64,000 nt of DNA from Thermoproteus sp. (GTDB taxonomy: Archaea > Thermoproteota > Thermoprotei > Thermoproteales > Thermoproteaceae): NCBI GenBank assembly GCA_038893495.1, contig JAWARJ010000001.1, positions 1,167,824-1,231,823 on the forward strand, written 5' to 3'. Shown here one piece after another: positions 7,762 through 14,526 of this stretch (the first letter of the stretch is position 1; every line of letters begins with the position of its first letter). The notes beneath the pieces are model-generated. The model was given only the letters and a program-made list of their open reading frames with translations. It did no database searches and was not told where the DNA came from. The position numbers and the translations under genes are program-made.

Positions 7762-8944
7762 ATATCCTACCTAATTTGGCCGGCTCTGTGGCTTCGAAGT
7801 ACGCCTCGAATATGGGGTTCCACAACTCGGGGTATCTTATCATGTCCCAATAACTGGCCGCAAACGCAATTTTCGCCAAATGCGAGAAGCGAGATGGCGG
7901 GAGTTTCACCACTGGGTTGTTATAATCGCTTATGACGAACGTCCCGAGGCCGTAGCCGAGGTCGAAGGGGCAGTTTGTACGGCCGCTGTTACGTGCATCC
8001 TCCCCCTGTAGCCTCCTGGCCACCACCCCAGCTTGTAGATGTGCGGTCACTCCAGTCTTCGCCACAGGCACCGCCGAGGCGTCCCCTATGACGAAGGCGT
8101 CATCAAAGCCCTTTATGTTGTTCGTATACTTATCGGCCTGTATGAACCTATCTTGCGTCAATACATCTTCGGGCGCTATCTTCATGTCGGTGCCCACGTG
8201 GGGCGGAATTACGACTAAGACGTCATATTTCAACTCCTCGCCCTCCATAGACACAGCTACTTTCTTCTCCTCATCTATTCTGTCCAAGGTGAAAAACGTG
8301 ATGTACTCAATGCCCCTTTCCCTTAATATGGGCTCTACCACTTCGTTCATGGGCTCCGCCGGATAGGGGCGGGGATAGGGCACCGCAAATACAATCTTCA
8401 CTTTATCCCTAAGGCCTCTGGCCCTAAAGAACTCCTCGGCCAGAAATACGCCCTCAAGTGGCGAAGGCGGACAGCGGTACGGATCGCCCCCCACAATAAC
8501 GGCGAAAGTCCCCTGTTTCAACGAATTTATGGCGTTCCACACACGTCTGGCGTTTTCTTCAGACGAATGGTAGTCGCCGTACCTCTCGACGACTTTTTTA
8601 TGTCCGCCTATCTGGCTGTAGGTGGGCCGCGAGCCCGTCGCGATTACAAGATAGTCATACTCTAATGTCTTGCCGTTCTCCAAAACTACCTTCCTATTAT
8701 TTAGGTCTACAGACTGGGCTCCCGCCTGTATAAAAGACACGCCCGGCTTTAGCAATTCCCTTATCTCTTTCTTCATGGGCCTTTTAGACCCCTTAAAGGC
8801 CACATATAGAAGCCAAGGCCAGTAGTAGTGATATGGGCTTCTGTCTATTACAGTCACGTCAAACTCTTCTAGCGGTAAGTTGTTCGCCAAGAGCGCGCCG
8901 CCGGCCCCTCCGCCAATTACTACAACCCGTTTTTTAGTAGCCAT
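7754..8944 (-). CDS. Sulfide:quinone oxidoreductase-type flavoprotein
   Basis: A 396-residue FAD protein of the SQR/FCSD superfamily. The FAD-binding GGGAGG is at 11-16, the second dinucleotide motif LVIATGSRPTYSQIGG follows at 99-114, and FVIGDASAVPVAKTG lies near 284-298. Two cysteines expected for sulfide chemistry are present, C158 (DPYRCPPSPLE) and C325 (TNCPFDLGYG). The C-terminus is amphipathic and probably binds the membrane face. It likely oxidises sulfide and passes electrons to quinone. It overlaps tusA by 1 nt and DUF1641 by 8 nt. Confidence 0.85.
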   Translation of the reverse strand: MATKKRVVVIGGGAGGALLANNLPLEEFDVTVIDRSPYHYYWPWLLYVAFKGSKRPMKKEIRELLKPGVSFIQAGAQSVDLNNRKVVLENGKTLEYDYLVIATGSRPTYSQIGGHKKVVERYGDYHSSEENARRVWNAINSLKQGTFAVIVGGDPYRCPPSPLEGVFLAEEFFRARGLRDKVKIVFAVPYPRPYPAEPMNEVVEPILRERGIEYITFFTLDRIDEEKKVAVSMEGEELKYDVLVVIPPHVGTDMKIAPEDVLTQDRFIQADKYTNNIKGFDDAFVIGDASAVPVAKTGVTAHLQAGVVARRLQGEDARNSGRTNCPFDLGYGLGTFVISDYNNPVVKLPPSRFSHLAKIAFAASYWDMIRYPELWNPIFEAYFEATEPAKLGRIYV

Positions 8945-9183
8945 TACTTCTTAGCCGTCACCTTTATGACTGCGATGTATATGCCGCCCTCCTCTTTAAG
9001 TTCTAGGAGCTGGTTACCGGTGCGTTTTATCCAAGCCTCTACATCCGGCTTGAAGCCGGGATCCGTGGCCAACACCTCTATTATATCTCCATTCTTCGCA
9101 TTTCTATATGCCTTAACGAGTTCAGTTATGGGGCCCGGACAGGCGATGCCCCTGGCGTCCACCCTTATCCGGTTTTCCGCCAT
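8944..9183 (-). CDS. tusA: TusA-family sulfur carrier
   Basis: A small sulfur-transfer protein with the family CPGP motif (GIACPGPITELV), whose cysteine carries persulfide sulfur. An upstream in-frame ATG at 9195 also exists, but the TATA-like cttatatgtg at 9201-9210 lies 18-27 nt before the ATG at 9183 and too close to the 9195 codon, so I prefer MAENRIRV as the start (79 residues). It is the first gene of tusA-SQR-DUF1641, fitting delivery of sulfide- or thiosulfate-derived sulfur between carriers. It diverges from a dsrE-like gene. Confidence 0.88.
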   Translation of the reverse strand: MAENRIRVDARGIACPGPITELVKAYRNAKNGDIIEVLATDPGFKPDVEAWIKRTGNQLLELKEEGGIYIAVIKVTAKK

Positions 9184-9200
9184 ATGCGACAGCATGCCGC

Positions 9201-9249
9201 CTTATATGTGTCTTATTACATAACTACATGTAATAAGTGTTTTATTATG
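9201..9249. promoter_or_regulatory. Divergent tusA / dsrE-like promoter with perfect inverted repeat
   Basis: The two TATA-like elements are cttatatgtg (9201-9210, driving tusA to the left) and tttattat (about 9241-9248, driving the dsrE-like gene at 9266). Between them lies a perfect inverted repeat: CTTATTACAT (9212-9221), six bases, ATGTAATAAG (9228-9237). A dimeric regulator bound there would cover the upstream edges of both TATA elements, so this is a likely shared operator for the sulfur-relay genes. Confidence 0.65.
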
Positions 9250-9265
9250 TGCCGAAGACGGTCAC

Positions 9266-9673
9266 ATGCCCGAGAAAATATCAATGATAGTATTTACGGG
9301 GACCGACGACAAGTTGATACCTGTAGGCGTAATATCCCAAGCTGCCGCCGCTTTGGGATATGAGGTGCATGTGTTCTTCACTGGGTGGGCCATGTTTAAA
9401 CTGTTGAAGGAGCCCCTGCCCGAAGTCTGGCCCAAGGAGTTCGAGCAGATGGTGCCGCGGCTGAAAGAAGGCATGGCGAGGATAAAGGCGCCGACGTGGA
9501 AAGACATGTTGAAGCAGGCAAAGGAGATGGGCGCCAAGGTCTACGTCTGCTCCATGATGGCAGAGGCGGCGGGGCTCAAGAAGGAGCACTTCGACCCGGC
9601 TCTAGTCGACGACGTAGTGGGCGTCACTACCTTCCTAGAGAGAGCTAAAGGAGGCCAGATCTTATTCATCTAA
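9266..9673 (+). CDS. DsrE-family sulfur-relay protein
   Basis: A 135-residue DsrE/DsrF-like protein. It opens with a hydrophobic strand (ISMIVFTGTDDKLIPVGVIS), then ALGYEVHVFFTGWAMF, and carries a single cysteine in VYVCSMMAEAAG, the position expected to accept persulfide in DsrE-type carriers. It probably exchanges sulfur with TusA, encoded divergently from a shared control region, and possibly with DsrC encoded at 13183. The convergent asparagine synthetase gene ends 5 nt after its stop. Confidence 0.85.
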   Translation: MPEKISMIVFTGTDDKLIPVGVISQAAAALGYEVHVFFTGWAMFKLLKEPLPEVWPKEFEQMVPRLKEGMARIKAPTWKDMLKQAKEMGAKVYVCSMMAEAAGLKKEHFDPALVDDVVGVTTFLERAKGGQILFI

Positions 9674-9678
9674 ATTTT

Positions 9679-10728
9679 TTAGGGGCCCCCAACGATCCCC
9701 GCCACTTTTGGATAGGGGCGGGCCTCCCAAACGGCCCTCAAGCCGCATAGATATCTTGTTAGCCTCTCGACCCCTATGCCGAAGCCAGCAGTCTGTAGGG
9801 GATAGAGCTCCTTAGCCATTTGTAGGAACCATTGATATTTGGCGGGGTCCTCGCCGGACTCTCTAATCCTAGCCACGAGTCTCTCGGGCTCAAATTCGCG
9901 CTCGGCGCCGCTGATGGCCTCGCCGAAGCCTTCGGGATAGAGCATGTCGAAGTCCCTCAACACGCCGCGCCTCTCGGGGTCCTCCCTATCGTAAAATCCT
10001 CTGGCGCCTCTGGGATAGTCATAAACGAAGAACGGAGAGTCGTGTTGCGCCGACATGAGCTTCTCGCATTCCCACATGAGCTCCTCCTTGGGGGGGTTCT
10101 TACAGCCCAGCTTGTTGACGTACTCCACGGCTTCCTTATGGCTGTACCTCTTAAAGGGCCTTTGGAACTCCCTCAACTGCCTGCCCAACTTCTCCTCTAA
10201 CTCCTTGCCGTGTACGTCCCTTATGTATCTGACGACATAGCTGACGAGCTCCTCGGCTAGATCCATGGCATCTACATAGGAAGCTTTGTACATCTCTAAG
10301 TCGAGCTGGTAGAACTCTACGAGGTGTCTCCCCGTGTAGATGCTGTCGTTTGGCTCGAGCCTTATGTTGGGGCTGACGAAATATATCTTCCCCAAGGCGG
10401 CCGCCATGTACTGCTTGTAGAGTATTGCAGAGGACATAACCTTGTACTCGGCGCCGTAAAAGTCTATTGTGGCCTGCTTCGCGCCCCTTATGCCTGGGTC
10501 CGTGACGGGCCCCACTATGGGCGACAACACCTCTACAAAGCCCTTAGAGTCCAAGAACTCCCTCATGGCGCGAAGCGCCGACGCTTGCACCCTAAACACC
10601 AGCTTGTATTTATCCGTGACGGCCCATCGCCACGAGTACCTCACCCACTCCTCCAACTGTCTTTTATACTTCTCCCTATCCGCTACCATCTTTTCGAATT
10701 CCAACACGGAGGGATGAAATCCCGGCAT
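9679..10728 (-). CDS. AsnRS-like asparagine synthetase (archaeal AS-AR type)
   Basis: A 349-residue class II aminoacyl-tRNA-synthetase-like catalytic core with no N-terminal anticodon-binding OB domain. Motif 2-like RLEPNDSIYTGRHLVEFYQLDLEM and motif 3-like GFGIGVERLTRYLCG are clear. Archaeal proteins of this layout related to AsnRS/AspRS have been shown to be ammonia-dependent asparagine synthetases, so free asparagine synthesis is the likely role; a truncated AsnRS is the alternative. A ttTTTAAAac element on the minus strand (about 10749-10759) gives a leaderless promoter. Its ammonia demand fits the nitrogen genes downstream. Confidence 0.75.
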   Translation of the reverse strand: MPGFHPSVLEFEKMVADREKYKRQLEEWVRYSWRWAVTDKYKLVFRVQASALRAMREFLDSKGFVEVLSPIVGPVTDPGIRGAKQATIDFYGAEYKVMSSAILYKQYMAAALGKIYFVSPNIRLEPNDSIYTGRHLVEFYQLDLEMYKASYVDAMDLAEELVSYVVRYIRDVHGKELEEKLGRQLREFQRPFKRYSHKEAVEYVNKLGCKNPPKEELMWECEKLMSAQHDSPFFVYDYPRGARGFYDREDPERRGVLRDFDMLYPEGFGEAISGAEREFEPERLVARIRESGEDPAKYQWFLQMAKELYPLQTAGFGIGVERLTRYLCGLRAVWEARPYPKVAGIVGGP

Positions 10729-10762
10729 AAACGGAAGAGTAGGTTCGGAGTTTTAAAAACAC

Positions 10763-10851
10763 ACGGAACAATTTACTTGACTGCCACGGAAATATGGATA
10801 TAAAATACCATAGTTCATCGAAGGTGATAGTATAGGTATCTATTGTTCCGT
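10763..10851. repeat. 10-bp inverted repeat, 69-nt spacer
   Basis: ACGGAACAAT (10763-10772) is repeated in reverse complement as ATTGTTCCGT (10842-10851). It lies in the 279-bp region between the divergent asparagine synthetase gene and the FMN protein at 11008. A further direct copy of CACGGAA occurs at about 10785-10791. It might be a pair of operator sites or the base of an RNA stem. Confidence 0.45.
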
Positions 10852-11007
10852 CATGAGGGCGGATTTTTTCTTATAGGTTGCGGCAAAACATTCATCGCGC
10901 ATGTGCTATCTCAGATGTAAAATACTTAGATATCCGGGCATATCAGGCAATTTTTCCTACAATCCTCCGACATAAGTGGAACTATATACCCTATCTAGAT
11001 AAAAATT

Positions 11008-12378
11008 GTGGAAGAATGCGCGGCAATGCTTCCCGCCAGACTTGCGGTGCTCTTCCGGGGCCTTACATATCTCCTTCGGGGGTACAGAGAGTTTCTATCA
11101 GAATATCCAGTAGGGGATATAGCCTTCAGGGCCTTGAGGGGGAAGGACGCCGTCTATCCCTTCGGCCTCATATCTTCTTACGGCTCGGCGGTGCTTGGGG
11201 CCGGGATCCACTCCAAGGGGTGTCCGCGCTTTAAGACTCTGGACTCGGTCGTGTTGATGCCGCCGGCATTTACGCCGAAGAGGTTAGAGAAGGCGGCGGA
11301 ACTCCTTAGGGAGCCCAGCTTTATGGACGTAAAGACTGAGGTCACAATAGGGGGCTTCACCACCGAGTTGCCAGTCGTTGTGGGGTCTATGGGCTCGACT
11401 CATATAGCCAGCAAGACCGCCTTAGATATAGCCAAAGCCGCCGCCAAGTCCGGCCTTATTTACGGCATAGGAGAAAACGTCGCGACGGTGAGGGGGTACT
11501 CGAAGAGGCTCACTAGAGGCCATCCATCGCTCAAAGAGAGGCTTATGGCGTATTTGACTAACATAAACAAGAAGGGGGGCGTGATAATCCAACAGAGCGT
11601 AGAGGACGCGTACGACGAGCTCTGGAATAGAGTATATAGCGATAAAGACGTCGAGGCCTACATAGAGGAGGGCAAAATAGGATTTGAGATAAAGGTCGGC
11701 CAGGGCGCCAAGCCGGGGCTAGGCGGCGTGATAAAAATACCTAGAGACCAGGTGGAGAGGCTGAAGGCAAAATATAAATTCGACGAAAGCGAGCTAGGCA
11801 AGAAGTACGTCACTAGGTATTCCGTGCCCGGCACGTTCACTGCCGAGATATTGGCAGGCACGATAAGGTTCATGAAGACCGCATATCCAAGAGCTAAGAT
11901 ATGGATAAAACTGGGCCCCTTTAGGGACGCCGCGGAGGTGATAAGGATCGCCGAAGAGGAGGGCGCAGACGCTGTGGTCATAGACGGCAAGGAGGGCGGG
12001 ACGGGCATGGCCCCTACGGCCGCCATGAAGGACTTGGGCTACCCCACATTGGTGGGGCTTAAAGTCATAAGAAGCGCGCGTATGGAAGGGCACAAGATTT
12101 CGTTGCTCATAGGCGGGAGGCTTTACGACGGCGGGCACGTCGTGAAGAGTTTGGCACTCGGCGCGTCTGGCGTCTACATGGCCAGGCCCTTCCTCATAGC
12201 GGCCTTGGCGCACGGCTCCAAGGGCGTAGAAAACTACATAGAGTCGTTGAAGGTAGAGATACAGATGTTGACGTCGGCCCTCGGCAAATACGACGTGTCG
12301 GAGCTAGGCGTCGAGGACGTGGCGGCCCTCGACAGAGATGTCGCGGCTATGTTGGAAATACCCTATGTATATAGCTAG
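11008..12378 (+). CDS. FMN-binding glutamate-synthase-like protein (GltB2 paralogue)
   Basis: A 456-residue protein homologous to the FMN/glutamate-synthase central domain. Barrel motifs include VVGSMGSTHIASKTA, IGFEIKVGQGAKPGLGG, WIKLGPF and VVIDGKEGGTGMAPTAAMKDLG. Unlike the larger paralogue at 19398 it has no CxxCxxC-type cluster motif. It starts at GTG 11008 with ctatata at 10982-10988 at TATA distance; an ATG at 11026 is possible. It is monocistronic. True glutamate synthase activity is uncertain; it could be another FMN-dependent dehydrogenase or amidotransfer partner. Confidence 0.75.
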   Translation: MEECAAMLPARLAVLFRGLTYLLRGYREFLSEYPVGDIAFRALRGKDAVYPFGLISSYGSAVLGAGIHSKGCPRFKTLDSVVLMPPAFTPKRLEKAAELLREPSFMDVKTEVTIGGFTTELPVVVGSMGSTHIASKTALDIAKAAAKSGLIYGIGENVATVRGYSKRLTRGHPSLKERLMAYLTNINKKGGVIIQQSVEDAYDELWNRVYSDKDVEAYIEEGKIGFEIKVGQGAKPGLGGVIKIPRDQVERLKAKYKFDESELGKKYVTRYSVPGTFTAEILAGTIRFMKTAYPRAKIWIKLGPFRDAAEVIRIAEEEGADAVVIDGKEGGTGMAPTAAMKDLGYPTLVGLKVIRSARMEGHKISLLIGGRLYDGGHVVKSLALGASGVYMARPFLIAALAHGSKGVENYIESLKVEIQMLTSALGKYDVSELGVEDVAALDRDVAAMLEIPYVYS

Positions 12379-12668
12379 CCCAATTTATCCAAATTGTCCA
12401 AAACCTCCCCAAATCCTCTACGCCTAAGTTCGTCCAAGTCTCGCTTCTCGTATTTATGCACTACATCACCCTTTTTGGGGTCGAAGTCCCATACGGCGAC
12501 GACCACGTAGTCGCCTGGCTTCAACCACAACCTCTTCCTATACCTCCCAGGTATTCTCGCCACTCTGACCTCTCCATCTTGACATACAACTTTCACCCTA
12601 TTGTCTCCCAACAGCTCCAAGACCTTTCCTAACATCTCCCCCTCCCCTGGGGTTCTAAACTCCGACAT
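12375..12668 (-). CDS. eif1A: Translation initiation factor aIF-1A
   Basis: A 97-residue S1/OB-fold initiation factor that binds the ribosomal A site and helps start-codon selection. The core GEMLGKVLELLGDNRVKVVCQDGEVRVARIPG followed by RKRLWLKPGDYVVVAVWDF is diagnostic, and it ends with the usual charged tail. A gatataagg element on the minus strand (about 12688-12697) marks its own promoter although the DUF1641 gene ends only 29 nt upstream. It overlaps the 3' end of the FMN protein gene by 4 nt. Confidence 0.95.
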   Translation of the reverse strand: MSEFRTPGEGEMLGKVLELLGDNRVKVVCQDGEVRVARIPGRYRKRLWLKPGDYVVVAVWDFDPKKGDVVHKYEKRDLDELRRRGFGEVLDNLDKLG

Positions 12669-12697
12669 ACCTATACGAACCGCCTATCCTTATATCG

Positions 12698-13135
12698 TTA
12701 TTGTTTGGCTCCCAGACAGGCCCCCAAATTCTTCACGATGGAGAGCAGATAGCCCAAGCCCCTCTGCACGTCAGGGTCTTGAAGTGCTTGAATTAAGCCG
12801 TATATCCCCACCGGCTTGGAGGCATCCGAGCCTGCAACGGCCTTGGACAGACAGGATATGTTTGCCGGATTTGAGACGGCCGTAGATATGGAAGACGCGA
12901 CTTCGAGGAGCTTTGCGGCTGTCTCGGCGAAGTCCCTACTGGTTACGAGGTCTCCCGCCACCGCCTTCGCCGCCGCGAGGCCGCCCGTCATTAGGTCTAA
13001 AAGCCCTGTGTTTTTCAGCTCCGAAAGGAGCAACACGAAGTCCTTCACCACATGTATGTTCTCGAGGAGGGCCGCCAACGCCTCCTGCTTCTCGGGATCC
13101 GCCAGTGCCTTGAAGATCCTCTCCTCCGTGCTCAT
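12698..13135 (-). CDS. DUF1641 protein, second paralogue
   Basis: A 145-residue helical protein resembling the SQR-linked DUF1641 protein at 7159, with the same C-terminal plan (DPDVQRGLGYLLSIVKNLGACLG). It is shorter and contains two cysteines (ISCLS, GACLG). An own promoter is suggested by ctataaatac on the minus strand (about 13156-13166). It follows dsrC by 47 nt, so both DUF1641 genes sit next to sulfur-relay genes. Function unknown. Confidence 0.7.
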   Translation of the reverse strand: MSTEERIFKALADPEKQEALAALLENIHVVKDFVLLLSELKNTGLLDLMTGGLAAAKAVAGDLVTSRDFAETAAKLLEVASSISTAVSNPANISCLSKAVAGSDASKPVGIYGLIQALQDPDVQRGLGYLLSIVKNLGACLGAKQ

Positions 13136-13182
13136 GTGGGGAACATCGGGGCCAGTATTTATAGGTACCCTACGTCATTAGT

Positions 13183-13518
13183 TTATATACATCCGCCCGG
13201 CCTTGGAGTCCCCGCGATCTTACACGCGCTGTCGGCTGGGCCTGACGGGAACAAAAGGTAGAGCTCCTCCAAGGTGATGCCTAAATCGGCCAGTAGCCTC
13301 TTGATGTGGGGACACTTGCCGTGTTGCTCCCAGTAGGCTCTCAGATACTCTATTACGCGCCAATGCGCGTCCGTCAGTTCCAGTCCCTCTAGGTTACTGG
13401 CCATCCAGATGGCCACGTCTCTGTCCCACACGGCGGGGTCTTCGAGGAAGCACTCTTCATCCAGCCTTATGGTCTTGTCGCCGACTTTATATTCTCCGGG
13501 ACATCCGACGCGCCTCAT
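13183..13518 (-). CDS. dsrC: DsrC/TusE-family sulfur-relay protein
   Basis: DsrC carries sulfur as a trisulfide in dissimilatory sulfur metabolism. The 111-residue form starting at ATG 13518 has the canonical tail: a cysteine in SACKIAG, exactly ten residues, then a penultimate cysteine (PGGCI). Both redox cysteines are thus present, which separates DsrC from single-cysteine TusE. Core features DPAVWDRDVAIWMA and WRVIEYLRAYWEQHGKCP are typical. A longer reading from 13563 exists, but ATG 13518 forms an ATGA overlap with the upstream winged-helix gene. No dsrAB genes are in this window. Confidence 0.9.
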   Translation of the reverse strand: MRRVGCPGEYKVGDKTIRLDEECFLEDPAVWDRDVAIWMASNLEGLELTDAHWRVIEYLRAYWEQHGKCPHIKRLLADLGITLEELYLLFPSGPADSACKIAGTPRPGGCI

Positions 13519-14087
13519 ATGTAGTCGCGTCTCATGAGGTCCTGCCAACATTTCTGTAGGCACTCTTCGCCCAGTAGCCCCATCAACGATCCGAATGCCC
13601 TCCTAAACAGCTTATTGAGCAATATCCTATCTTGCGCCCGCACTTCAAGGCCGTCTGTGAGGTATTTATTGTATAGGGTATAGGCGAGCATCACTACGTC
13701 GTTGATCGGCATGCCTGGCTTGTAGTTCCTTAAGGCCAGATCTGCCACCGCGATTATTTCATCGTCGGAAAAATCCTTTAGATTCCATTTATCCCTCAGC
13801 TTGTCTGCAAGTAGCTTCCTGCTGGTCACTGCTCCATACGCCATCAGAGTCAAGACCCCCTTGGGGAGTATATAGTAGAGCTTCCTCCCGCTTCCAGGCT
13901 CGCAGAAATATGCGACGAGTTCCTCTCTCTCAAATATGTCGATTTTCTTATACACATAAGAGAAATGCATCCTATTGTCTACTGCTATCTTATAGGCGGT
14001 TATGGGCTCGTTTTCCAATATGGACAGCAGAATTCTCAACTCCTTATCGTCTAGCTGTATCCCCAGTTTCTCCACATCGACCTTCAT
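13515..14087 (-). CDS. Winged-helix-like regulator, unknown family
   Basis: A 190-residue protein. The first 75 residues look like a winged helix: LDDKELRILLSILENEPITAYKIAVDN, then a recognition-helix-like HFSYVYKKIDIFEREELV and a wing with GSGRKLYYILPKG. The remainder is helical with three cysteines, two of them near the end (EECLQKCW). It overlaps dsrC by 4 nt and the 139-residue gene upstream by 4 nt, so it probably controls this sulfur-linked operon or responds to a sulfur species through its cysteines. That role is inferred. Confidence 0.6.
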   Translation of the reverse strand: MKVDVEKLGIQLDDKELRILLSILENEPITAYKIAVDNRMHFSYVYKKIDIFEREELVAYFCEPGSGRKLYYILPKGVLTLMAYGAVTSRKLLADKLRDKWNLKDFSDDEIIAVADLALRNYKPGMPINDVVMLAYTLYNKYLTDGLEVRAQDRILLNKLFRRAFGSLMGLLGEECLQKCWQDLMRRDYI

Positions 14088-14503
14088 GTCGCTGATAGGA
14101 ACGACGCAAGTGTCTCATACGCCTTCCTGTAGTCCTCAATGTTTATGTCCACAACCCACGAGCAACACAGCCTTATGCCAGACCACTCGGTCATATACAC
14201 CTTACCTTCATATACGCCCAATACTACGTACTTCCTATCGTCGTAGTAGAGCTCCACATATGGCGGTCTCAACGTCTTGAACGTGCCCTGCTCTATCGTC
14301 CTGGGATATGCGAGCATCTTCAAGGCATCTGAGAGCGCATTCGCTTCGAGGCACTTAAAGCCGTCTTTCGTCTTGACCGCAATCGCCGCTCCGCTTAAAA
14401 ATAGATCCTCGGAGAGTTGCACCTCTAGATCGGGCGTGCAGTCACGCCCCCTAGAGCTAGCCGCGGCCCTCAACTTGTCCAAAACTTGCTGTATTGAGAT
14501 CAC
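14084..14503 (-). CDS. Unknown protein, first gene of the dsrC operon
   Basis: A 139-residue protein I do not recognise. It is alpha/beta, with cysteines at GRDCTPD, FKCLEA and LCCSW. It starts at GTG 14503; aataatcgg and actaaaaactcc elements precede it. It overlaps the winged-helix gene by 4 nt. The cysteine content and the operon with dsrC suggest a sulfur- or redox-related role, without direct evidence. Confidence 0.55.
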   Translation of the reverse strand: MISIQQVLDKLRAAASSRGRDCTPDLEVQLSEDLFLSGAAIAVKTKDGFKCLEANALSDALKMLAYPRTIEQGTFKTLRPPYVELYYDDRKYVVLGVYEGKVYMTEWSGIRLCCSWVVDINIEDYRKAYETLASFLSAT

Positions 14504-14526
14504 AAATGGAGTTTTTAGTCCGATTA

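Noticed and set aside
10729-11007. Box C/D sRNA in the spacer (GTGATAG- and CGATGAA-like sequences)
   Set aside because: The C-like boxes have no CTGA box at the right distance on the same strand.
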